Source of the DNA: Blautia luti
GTDB lineage: Bacteria > Bacillota > Clostridia > Lachnospirales > Lachnospiraceae
Length of the DNA: 64,000 bases
NCBI RefSeq assembly: GCF_013304735.1
Contig: NZ_JAAITI010000003.1
Location: 124,001 to 188,000 of the forward strand
Reading direction: 5' to 3'
A model generated the notes under the pieces. It had not been told where the DNA came from. It did not search any database and was given only the letters and a program-made list of their open reading frames with translations. A program made the position numbers and the translations under genes. This document shows positions 57,383-64,000 of this stretch, in pieces; the first letter of the stretch is position 1; every line of letters begins with the position of its first letter.

Positions 57383-58999
57383 TCACCGGATTTTCTCACC
57401 CTCAAAATAATTCGCTTCCACCTTCATCTCCCGGATTTCTTCTTTATCCACTTCAAAAAGATCTCCGCTGAGAACAATGATATCTGCCATTTTTCCCGGC
57501 TCCAGGGTTCCCATGGAATCTTCCACATGATAAACACGGGCTGCGCCGGAAGTATAAGCTTTCAGAGTATCTGCCATGGAGATTTTTTCCCAGGGGTTGG
57601 TGGATGTCAGGTTTCCGTCATCATCTCTTCTTGTAACTGCCGCATAGATCGTCGTAAAGGGATCTATAGTCACAACCGGATAATCGGTTCCAAGTGCCAG
57701 CGCTCCTTCATGCTCCAGCAAAGTCCGGAACGGCCACTGAAGCCTTGCCCGTTTTTCCCCGATCTGGTTCACCTTTCCATTTGCCGCAAGAGTTACATGA
57801 TAAGGCTGGACCGAAGGAATTACCTCAAGCTCCGCAAAACGATCCAGATCATCGGGATGGATATTTTCGATATGCTCGATGGTATTTCGAAGACCATGCT
57901 CCCCGTTCACTTCCGCAGATTTTTCAAAAAGATCCAGCGCCATCCGCACGGAACCATCTGCGATACAGTGAAGCCTTACCTGGATCCCCGCCTTGTTCGC
58001 CGCAATGATCTCTTTCTTCATTTTTCGCTCCGGCCATAACGGAAGACCCTCGCCGCAGGTCTCCGGCTTATCGGTATAAGGCTCCAGAAGAAGTCCTGTA
58101 TAAGTCTCCGTCACGCCATCAATAAATCCCTTTACCCCCGCAATGTGAAAATGCGGGGAATCAAAATACTTCTGAAATTTAAAATACTTCGAAAATTCCG
58201 TATATCCAAAAAGTTTCATATAGGAAAAGATCTGCGCCTTAAGGCCCTCTCCCTCGTCCAGTTTTTTCAGGATATCGTATTTTTTCAGGGTTTCTTCGGT
58301 GTAATCATCGGCAAACATTTCGCTTGCCGCGGCAATTCCGTTGTCAGCCAGAACATCCTGAAAATTCCGGTGGATCTCCAGCATCTCTTCCTCCGAAAAC
58401 TCCATATATTTTTTCTGAGCCGGTTCACATGCTGCCGGTTCCAGAAGAAGTCCGCTTAATTCACCATTTTCAAACTTTACATTTACACCGTTATCCATTT
58501 TCCGGTCCGGATCGATCCCGGCCTCTTCCAGTGCTCTGGAATTCAGCCACATGCTGTGACAGTCCGCACAGAAAAGATACACCGGCCTGTCAGGAATGAC
58601 CTCATCCAGAAGCCTTTTATCCGGAAGCGGCTCGTCACCCCAGTTTGTGATAAACCATCCGGAACCACGGATCCTTTTGTAATCCGGATGGGCCTTGGCA
58701 AATTCTTTTATGATCTCTACACATTCCGCCTGGGAACGTCCTTTTCCCAGATCCGAACACACATATCTGCTGCCATCAATTGCTCCGGAAAAAAGATGGG
58801 TATGTGCATCCAGGAAAGAGGACATAATCATTTTTTCTCCGTAATCGTAAAGAGGCCAGTCTGCATAATCCTTATCTCTCTGGAAATCCCAGGGAAGAAC
58901 TGCCTGGATCTTTTTGTCCTCTACCGCAATGGCTGCCGGTCTGGGGAAATCTTCAAGACCTGTAAAAACAGCTTTACTTCTCAGAATAAATTTTCCCAT
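57383..58999 (-). CDS. Amidohydrolase 3 family protein (YtcJ-like)
   Basis: The 538-residue metal hydrolase has the amidohydrolase features SFLDAHTHLF (metal His66 and His68), VRLHCIADGSVRMAL, NTIEHIENIHP (His), ALGTDYPVVTIDPF (Asp) and the late strand GTLEPGKMADIIVLSGD. YtcJ-type members hydrolyse amides, formamides or exoenol esters; the substrate is not known. It is 12 bases downstream of nhaC, so they are one operon. Confidence 0.87.
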   Translation of the reverse strand: MGKFILRSKAVFTGLEDFPRPAAIAVEDKKIQAVLPWDFQRDKDYADWPLYDYGEKMIMSSFLDAHTHLFSGAIDGSRYVCSDLGKGRSQAECVEIIKEFAKAHPDYKRIRGSGWFITNWGDEPLPDKRLLDEVIPDRPVYLFCADCHSMWLNSRALEEAGIDPDRKMDNGVNVKFENGELSGLLLEPAACEPAQKKYMEFSEEEMLEIHRNFQDVLADNGIAAASEMFADDYTEETLKKYDILKKLDEGEGLKAQIFSYMKLFGYTEFSKYFKFQKYFDSPHFHIAGVKGFIDGVTETYTGLLLEPYTDKPETCGEGLPLWPERKMKKEIIAANKAGIQVRLHCIADGSVRMALDLFEKSAEVNGEHGLRNTIEHIENIHPDDLDRFAELEVIPSVQPYHVTLAANGKVNQIGEKRARLQWPFRTLLEHEGALALGTDYPVVTIDPFTTIYAAVTRRDDDGNLTSTNPWEKISMADTLKAYTSGAARVYHVEDSMGTLEPGKMADIIVLSGDLFEVDKEEIREMKVEANYFEGEKIR

Positions 59000-59011
59000 A
59001 AGCCATCCCTC

Positions 59012-60367
59012 CTACATCACAAAACCACAGATCAGAAATCCCGCAACGGAAAGTACACTCGCAATAATTACATATGGAAGCTGTGACAGCGCATGCTCCA
59101 TATTGTCGATACCTGCACTCTGGGAAGAAAGAAGTGTCGCGTCTGTATAGAAGCAGGCGTGGCTTCCGAATGCACCACCGGAAATGATCGCTGCCATAAT
59201 GAGGATCGGGTTTGCGCTGATGGCTGCACCAAGCGGAAATACGATCGGTGCAACGACTGCACTCATGCCCCAGAGAGAACCGGTAGTAAAGGTAAGTGCC
59301 GCAACCAGAACAAAAGCGATCGCCGGGAAAACCGGGCCCCAGAGAAGCGGTTTAGCAACAGAAATAATAAAGTCTGTCATTCCCATTCCTTCTGTCACTT
59401 TCTGAAGAACAAAAGCAACTACAAGAAGGATCAGGATGGGAAGCATATCTGCAAAGCCACGGACGATCAGGTTAAAGAAATCATCCAGTGCAACCACTTT
59501 CTGCGGTACATAAAGCATGAAACAGATGATCAGGGAAACCACAACTGCCAGAAGCAGGTTACTGGTCGCAATAGCGATGGCAACCAGCACGCCCATCGGA
59601 ATCACGAAATTCCAGATGTTACCATCTTCCTCATAACCTTTTCTGTCATCATGGTTATATTTTCTGCTGGCATCGCTGTAAACCTTACCAGTCTCCTCCA
59701 CACGTTTATAGGCTTTTTTCATTGCACCTAGCTTCGGCATCACACCCAGCGCAAAGAGGAAAACAATGGCAATGGTAAGAATCGGATAAAAGCAATACGG
59801 AATCGCGTGGATATAAGCCTGGATACCGGTTTTAAATCCCAACGCCTTCACACTTGCCTGATCAATAAAAAGACTTGCGTAAAAAACAGCCCATGTGGAA
59901 AACGGAAGCAGTACACACACCGGAGCACCGGTGGCATCCAGCATATAAGCCAGCGCCTCTCTCGGGATCTTACGTTTGTCGCAGACACCTTTCATGCAGA
60001 CGCCGATGGAAAGCACATTCAGATAATCATCCACAAAGATCAGGATACCCATAACAAAAGTAGTAAGAAGGGTTTTTCTCTCCGTGTTACAGAATTTTGA
60101 AACCAGTTTCTGAAAGCCAAAAGTACCTTTCGACTCCTGAAGAAGAGCGATCAGACTTCCAAACAGACCACACACCAGAACGATCCATACATTTTCAGCA
60201 AGCACATCCTGGATCAGCGTACACCATTGCGGCAGGAAATCCTTCCCATACATAAATATGGCCGCCAGAAGAGAACCTCCGATCAGAAATTCCACACATC
60301 TTCTGGTTGCGATCGCACCGACGATAATAACCAGAAGAATAAAAATTGCAATCAGTCCAGTATTCAT
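59012..60367 (-). CDS. nhaC: NhaC-family Na+/H+ (or substrate/cation) antiporter
   Basis: The 451-residue transporter has about eleven membrane helices; family-type regions include FVDDYLNVLSIGVCMKGVCD, ISREALAYMLDATGAPVCVLLPFSTWAVF and GGAFGSHACFYTDATLLSS. NhaC-type proteins include sodium/proton and malate-lactate antiporters; in catabolic clusters they usually exchange the organic substrate. It is the first gene of the amine/ureido operon. Start at 60367 follows GGGGAG. A long leader carries two terminator-like hairpins. Confidence 0.88.
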   Translation of the reverse strand: MNTGLIAIFILLVIIVGAIATRRCVEFLIGGSLLAAIFMYGKDFLPQWCTLIQDVLAENVWIVLVCGLFGSLIALLQESKGTFGFQKLVSKFCNTERKTLLTTFVMGILIFVDDYLNVLSIGVCMKGVCDKRKIPREALAYMLDATGAPVCVLLPFSTWAVFYASLFIDQASVKALGFKTGIQAYIHAIPYCFYPILTIAIVFLFALGVMPKLGAMKKAYKRVEETGKVYSDASRKYNHDDRKGYEEDGNIWNFVIPMGVLVAIAIATSNLLLAVVVSLIICFMLYVPQKVVALDDFFNLIVRGFADMLPILILLVVAFVLQKVTEGMGMTDFIISVAKPLLWGPVFPAIAFVLVAALTFTTGSLWGMSAVVAPIVFPLGAAISANPILIMAAIISGGAFGSHACFYTDATLLSSQSAGIDNMEHALSQLPYVIIASVLSVAGFLICGFVM

Positions 60368-60394
60368 TTTTTTCTCCCCTTTCTTTCTGCCGGA

Positions 60395-60432
60395 CAAAAA
60401 GGGACATACCCGTCAAACGGATATGCCCCTTT
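60395..60432 (-). terminator. Leader hairpin 2 before nhaC
   Basis: Arms 60398-60413 and 60417-60432 (AAAGGG-CATA-CCGT pairing with ACGG-TATG-CCCTTT, two mismatches), followed on the minus strand by TTTTT. It is in the transcribed leader, 28 bases before the nhaC start, so it would act as an attenuator rather than a gene end. Confidence 0.6.
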
Positions 60433-60456
60433 GCATCAACAGACTTTTTCGTGAAA

Positions 60457-60500
60457 CAAAAAATGGCGTATTCATTGCGCTGCCGCAATCAATACACCAT
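60457..60500 (-). terminator. Leader hairpin 1 before nhaC
   Basis: Arms 60463-60479 and 60484-60500: 15 of 17 positions pair (ATGG-GTATT-ATTGCG with CGCAAT-AATAC-CCAT) around a four-base loop, followed on the minus strand by TTTTTT. It begins about 29 bases after the predicted transcript start. Confidence 0.65.
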
Positions 60501-60535
60501 CGTACGTTTCGTGCTTTTATTATTTTGATACTGAT

Positions 60536-60564
60536 ATACTATTATTTTTCAGTCTCTGATACAA
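60536..60564 (-). promoter_or_regulatory. Promoter of the nhaC operon
   Basis: Minus-strand TTGTAT (60559-60564), 17-base spacer, TAGTAT (60536-60541). Confidence 0.6.
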
Positions 60565-60597
60565 TGCTTAATTTCGGGAGTTGAATTAATGTTTTTC

Positions 60598-60638
60598 AAG
60601 TATATATACTTGATTTTAAGTATATGTGATAGTATACT
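60598..60638 (+). promoter_or_regulatory. LuxR-gene promoter with two palindromes
   Basis: TTGATT (60610-60615), 17-base spacer, TATACT (60633-60638). The perfect palindrome AAGTATATATACTT (60598-60611) touches the -35, and a related dyad AGTATAT-GTGATA-GTATACT spans the spacer and -10. These are likely binding sites for the LuxR protein itself or another dimeric regulator. Confidence 0.65.
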
Positions 60639-60678
60639 GATTTTAACAAAATCTTGTCTGAAGAAAAGGAGAACCCTC

Positions 60679-61437
60679 ATGGAAAAAAATACCTTCCTGA
60701 TGATCAACGACATAATCTACGATCTCTATTCCTGCACCAGCCTCAACGAGATCAAGGCTAAATTTCTACATCGCCTGAAAATGGTGATCCCTTACAGCTA
60801 CGCCAGTATTCTTCTCCATGAAAACACCGAAGACCCTGATACTATCCGTCTCACCAGTCCCATTTGTATCCCAGAAGCTTTCATCGAAGCCGAAAATGAA
60901 TACATGAAGGTAGCCGATGAAGATCATCTTCTCTGGCTTCTCCATTCCCGTGAGCCTCGTCTTGTCCGCGAGAGCGATCTGCTGGAGGATCAGCAGCGTC
61001 TGAATTCTCCTCTCTATGTTCACTGCTACCGGAAATTTCACATTTTTGATTCCATGCAGTATGCCAGTGTCTACCATCAGGAACTTCTGGGTGTCCTTAC
61101 GCTCTTTCGCACGGAAAAGGATGGGCCTTTTACCAATGAAGATATGTTCTTCCTTCAGGCTATTGGCATGCACTTGAACGCAGTGCTTTATCAGATCGCC
61201 CACCAGCAGCCTCAGGCCTCTAGTCTTAGGCAAACTCTCGGACGCCTGAAGGCTAATAACCATCTTACTGCCAGAGAGCTTCAGATTGCAGAGCTGATCT
61301 TTCAGTATCGAAACAATGATGAGATTGCCAGGTCCCTGGGGATTCGTGAAAACACTTTGCAGAAGCATCTGCAGAATATTTTTCGTAAAACTAATGTGAC
61401 TTCCCGGTGGGAGCTTTTGCGATTGCGTATGCAGTAG
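60679..61437 (+). CDS. LuxR-type transcriptional regulator with GAF-like sensor domain
   Basis: The 252-residue protein has an N-terminal GAF-like domain (about 1-165; VIPYSYASILLHENTEDPDT, GVLTLFRTEKDGPFTNEDMF) and a C-terminal LuxR helix-turn-helix (about 190-250; LTARELQIAELIFQYRNNDE, IARSLGIRENTLQKHLQNIF). It is divergent from the nhaC operon and is its likely regulator. I choose the ATG at 60679 (AAGGAG upstream); the frame further upstream runs through the promoter. Confidence 0.88.
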   Translation: MEKNTFLMINDIIYDLYSCTSLNEIKAKFLHRLKMVIPYSYASILLHENTEDPDTIRLTSPICIPEAFIEAENEYMKVADEDHLLWLLHSREPRLVRESDLLEDQQRLNSPLYVHCYRKFHIFDSMQYASVYHQELLGVLTLFRTEKDGPFTNEDMFFLQAIGMHLNAVLYQIAHQQPQASSLRQTLGRLKANNHLTARELQIAELIFQYRNNDEIARSLGIRENTLQKHLQNIFRKTNVTSRWELLRLRMQ

Positions 61438-61467
61438 TGATGTTGGAAGGGGATTCGAATAAGGGAC

Positions 61468-61501
61468 TCCCGGGAGGCGTGTCCTCCCGGGCTGTTTTTT
61501 T
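61468..61501 (+). terminator. Terminator of the LuxR gene
   Basis: CCCGGGAGG (61469-61477), 5-base loop, CCTCCCGGG (61483-61491), then CTGTTTTTTT. Confidence 0.93.
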
Positions 61502-61514
61502 CAAATGATGGGTG

Positions 61515-61562
61515 TGAAAAAGACTCTGTAGTTTCCTGATCTCGGATTAACTACAGAGTCTT
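61515..61562 (-). terminator. Terminator of the htrA gene
   Basis: Fourteen-base stem AAGACTCTGTAGTT (61520-61533) with AACTACAGAGTCTT (61549-61562), followed on the minus strand by TTTCACAC. Confidence 0.88.
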
Positions 61563-61576
61563 CAATTTAGGTCTGA

Positions 61577-63055
61577 TCAGTCGTGTAAGCCATTCTGTTC
61601 AAAATCTCTGAAAAGGCTGGCTTCTCCATCATCAGCAAATGCATCTGCATCCCCCTGATCGGAGTCATCCTGTCCTCCCTGGATATCTGGGATATCTGCA
61701 TCCTGGGAATCCTGGCTATCCTGTGCCGCGCTTTCATCAGAGCTGTCCTTACTATCCTTGCTGGAACTGTCATCCTTACCAAGTTTCACAGTAAGTGTCT
61801 TCTCCTTATACTCATTACCATCCAGAACCGCAACCGTAACATCAATCTTTTCCTTCGGCTCATAATACTGAAGCAGCTCAACCAGCTGATCAATACTGGT
61901 AATGGTCTTACCATCAAACTCCGTAATAACCATATTCTTGGTAATACCTGCATCATCGGCAGGGCCGCCTTCGGTTACCTCAGAAACAAATACACCCTGC
62001 GGGATGCCATAAATCTGTACAGCCTCAGTACTTACCGTGCTGCCTGTGATACCAAGGATACCATGGTTATCCACTTTATCTCTTGCCTTGGCATTCATCA
62101 TGTTCTCAAGAGAATCCGCAACATCTGAAATTGCAATGGCATAACCCATACCTTCAACCTCAGTAGAAGCAAGCTTGGAAGAGTTGATACCAACAACCTC
62201 ACCATCCATATTCAGAAGTGCACCACCACTGTTACCGGGATTGATAGCCGCATCTGTCTGGATCAGGTTCACGCCCTTGTTGATACTGCTGCTGTTATCT
62301 GTAGAATCACCCTCGATCTGTCCTGATGCATCTGTCTTACGGTTCTTAGCACTGACAATACCGGTAGTAACGGACTGGCCATAGCCAAGTGCATTACCAA
62401 TGGCAACAACCTGCTCACCGATCTTCAGATCATCAGAGCTTCCGATCTTTGCAACAGAAATCGCATCCATTGTATCATCTGAAACATCCTTCGTTGCAAC
62501 AGAAACAACTGCAAGATCCTCGTTTTCATCAAAGCCCTTTACTGTAGCTTCATAAGCACTTCCATCTGCAAAAGCAACGGACAAAGTATCCGCACCATCT
62601 ACAACGTGATAGTTTGTAGCGATCAGCAGCTCAGAATCTGTTTTTCCGATAATAATACCGGAACCGCTTCCCTGAACTTCCTGCTCCTGGCTCGGTGCAT
62701 ACTGAGAGCCAAACATACTGTAATAATTCTGAACCTCCTGAACAGACTTGGTTGTGATGGCAACTACAGAAGGCATTGCCTCCTCAGCAACATCGGATAC
62801 ATCCAGACTGCCCTTTGTATCAGAAGATTTTGTATCTGTTGTATCTTCGGTACTCTTATCTGATTTTTTCTCAGATTTCATAAGAGTCAGCTTCTCAGAG
62901 CTGTCGGTTGCAGCCTGTACAGACTGTGCTCCTGTGAAATAGTTCACTCCTTCATATGCGCCAACTCCAATGCCACCTGCAAGTACTGCACACAGGCTGA
63001 TGGTTGCACCTTTCTTCATCATTTTCTTTATTTTTAATTTTCTGTTGTTATTCAT
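61577..63055 (-). CDS. htrA: HtrA/DegP-type serine protease with PDZ domain
   Basis: The 492-residue membrane-anchored quality-control protease has an N-terminal membrane helix (about 16-36), a low-complexity linker (about 50-82), a trypsin-like domain with catalytic His150 (ATNYHVV), Asp180 (DENEDLAVV) and Ser276 (NPGNSGGAL), one PDZ domain (about 330-425; PQGVFVSEVTEGGPADDAG) and an unusual acidic, Ser/Asp/Gln-rich tail (about 430-492). The tail is longer than in typical HtrA proteins. Monocistronic, with GGAGGG at the start. Confidence 0.95.
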   Translation of the reverse strand: MNNNRKLKIKKMMKKGATISLCAVLAGGIGVGAYEGVNYFTGAQSVQAATDSSEKLTLMKSEKKSDKSTEDTTDTKSSDTKGSLDVSDVAEEAMPSVVAITTKSVQEVQNYYSMFGSQYAPSQEQEVQGSGSGIIIGKTDSELLIATNYHVVDGADTLSVAFADGSAYEATVKGFDENEDLAVVSVATKDVSDDTMDAISVAKIGSSDDLKIGEQVVAIGNALGYGQSVTTGIVSAKNRKTDASGQIEGDSTDNSSSINKGVNLIQTDAAINPGNSGGALLNMDGEVVGINSSKLASTEVEGMGYAIAISDVADSLENMMNAKARDKVDNHGILGITGSTVSTEAVQIYGIPQGVFVSEVTEGGPADDAGITKNMVITEFDGKTITSIDQLVELLQYYEPKEKIDVTVAVLDGNEYKEKTLTVKLGKDDSSSKDSKDSSDESAAQDSQDSQDADIPDIQGGQDDSDQGDADAFADDGEASLFRDFEQNGLHD

Positions 63056-63151
63056 GATTAAGTCCCTCCCTGGAAAAATTTCTTCTCTGTTTCCTTTTGA
63101 TGCTTCAAAGTATAGGGTTTAATTGTGTTTACTTTGTGGGAAAAATGTGTT

Positions 63152-63949
63152 TTATTTGTTAAAACTTTTCACAGACATCACGATCACAAACCATGCAACC
63201 TCAAGAAGAACGATCATTCCACCGGGTTTCAGTCCCGCATAATAGGAAAGAAAAAGTCCGGCAATGGTCGTACATACCGCCACAACAATGGCACACACCA
63301 GAGTCCCCTTATAACTTTTTGCCATCTGCATTCCGCATGCCACCGGAACTACCAGCATGGAAGAAACGATCAGGGTTCCCACAGTACGGGACGCAATGGA
63401 AACGGTCAGCGCCGTGAGAATCGTAAAAAGAAAATTAATATTCCGCACGGAAACGCCGGAGATCCTTGCCGCATTTTCATCAAATCCGATATAAAACAGC
63501 TCCCTGTAAAAAAACAGCACCGCTGCCAGAACCAGCACGCTGATCACAACTACCAGCGCCAGCTCTCCTTCACTGATGGACACAATACTTCCAAATAAAA
63601 AGCTGTTCAGACTTGCACCGTTTTCCACAAAACCAGACAGCACACCGGCAAGTCCGATTCCAGCGGACATGACAATGGAAATCGCCACCTCGGAATAACG
63701 CGGGATTTTTTTGCGGATTGCTTCAATTCCAAGTGCTGCCACAATACACATCACTACCGCACCAGCCACCGGGTTCACTCCCAGGATCAGTCCCAGCACA
63801 ACGCCGGCCAAAGAGGAATGGGAAAGTGCATCTCCGATCATGGACATCCGTTTCAGAACAATGGTGATCCCGATACAGGGTGTGATCACTGCCAGAAGGA
63901 TTCCCACGAGAAAAGCCCTCTGCATAAATCCATACTGTAAAATACTCAT
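63152..63949 (-). CDS. Zinc/manganese ABC transporter permease (ZnuB/MntB family)
   Basis: The 265-residue ABC-3 family permease has about eight membrane helices with characteristic MQRAFLVGILLAVITPCIG, the EAA-like MIGDALSHSSLAGVVLG and RNINFLFTILTALTVSIASR. Its start overlaps the stop of the upstream ATPase gene (ATGA). Metal specificity (zinc or manganese) cannot be read; no Zur/MntR site is within view. Confidence 0.92.
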   Translation of the reverse strand: MSILQYGFMQRAFLVGILLAVITPCIGITIVLKRMSMIGDALSHSSLAGVVLGLILGVNPVAGAVVMCIVAALGIEAIRKKIPRYSEVAISIVMSAGIGLAGVLSGFVENGASLNSFLFGSIVSISEGELALVVVISVLVLAAVLFFYRELFYIGFDENAARISGVSVRNINFLFTILTALTVSIASRTVGTLIVSSMLVVPVACGMQMAKSYKGTLVCAIVVAVCTTIAGLFLSYYAGLKPGGMIVLLEVAWFVIVMSVKSFNK

Positions 63950-64000
63950 ACCTCGTCAATCCTCCCCTCTTCTGCCTTGAAGAACCGATTTGCCCCTTTG
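63946..64000 (-). CDS. Metal ABC transporter ATP-binding protein, C-terminal end (partial)
   Basis: Only the last 17 codons and stop are in the window, ending GANRFFKAEEGRIDEV. The overlap with the permease start (ATGA) and the position support the ATPase of a ZnuABC/MntABC-type system; the frame was chosen because the alternatives give no natural overlap. Confidence 0.6.
   Translation of the reverse strand, partial: KGANRFFKAEEGRIDEV

Noticed and set aside
1-64000. tRNA, rRNA or CRISPR loci
   Set aside because: No cloverleaf-like gene, rRNA segment or regular repeat-spacer array was recognised on either strand.

Overview
The window looks like chromosome from a gut Lachnospiraceae (Firmicutes, Clostridia), Blautia- or Mediterraneibacter-like. 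The grounds are moderate GC, strong AGGAGG-type ribosome sites, YesMN-type two-component genes, a two-subunit L-tartrate dehydratase, GH42 and GH2 glycosidases, class B sortase pili and a CIRCE-controlled Hsp20. Genus is not certain. No rRNA, tRNA, CRISPR array or complete IS element was seen. Most genes lie on the minus strand.

Layout. 1-3986: acid-sugar/keto-acid locus (kinase, racemase-like protein, GntR regulator, BKACE cleavage enzyme, start of a sensor kinase) behind one promoter with a doubled operator-like repeat. 4244-7499: DacA, a DEDDh exonuclease and a nucleoside hydrolase. 7836-9076: Hsp20 with CIRCE, beside a truncated AgrC-type kinase. 9335-11187: two YibE/F membrane proteins. 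11371-13436: glucose/GlcNAc-type PTS (IICB and IIA). 13688-19731: sugar uptake locus with YesN/YesM regulators, a degenerate ABC protein and an in-frame chimera of a sugar-ABC ATPase with a sugar-binding protein, which looks like the scar of a deletion.

19901-27783 is the most unusual part. It holds a sortase-assembled pilus operon (large LPXTG-like adhesin, coiled-coil protein, signal-peptidase-like protein lacking both catalytic residues, backbone pilin, class B sortase, ancillary pilin). Upstream lies a tyrosine recombinase gene flanked by two inverted copies of a 17-bp core (CAGAG-7-CTCTG). This has the form of a self-contained invertible switch, with an outward promoter candidate at its far end. 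Inversion is proposed to turn the pilus on and off. A protein with three zinc-ribbon repeats plus an AP2-like domain closes the region.

27909-34842: nicotinamidase, a three-gene HipBST toxin-antitoxin module bracketed by 41-bp direct repeats, a GH42 beta-galactosidase, a class V aminotransferase and a YczE-like membrane protein. 35121-39406: tartrate dehydratase ttdAB, a DASS transporter and a divergent LysR regulator. 39591-41097: glycine riboswitch and Na+/alanine-glycine symporter. 41223-45948: GH2 beta-mannosidase, LOG-family protein, gamma-glutamyl-GABA hydrolase-like protein and a TIM-barrel isomerase. 46138-52202: sugar catabolic operon (FucI-like isomerase, two-subunit transketolase, FGGY kinase) with a divergent LacI regulator.

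52203-52923 carries a second copy of a dispersed non-coding repeat, also at 33966-34130, here enlarged by a foldback with 24-bp perfect arms. 52924-61437: Fe-alcohol dehydrogenase, N-carbamoylputrescine amidase-like enzyme, cytidylate-kinase-like protein, aldehyde dehydrogenase, amidohydrolase and NhaC antiporter with a divergent LuxR regulator. The last five probably form one amine/ureido-compound operon. 61577-64000: HtrA protease and a zinc/manganese-type ABC transporter running off the end.
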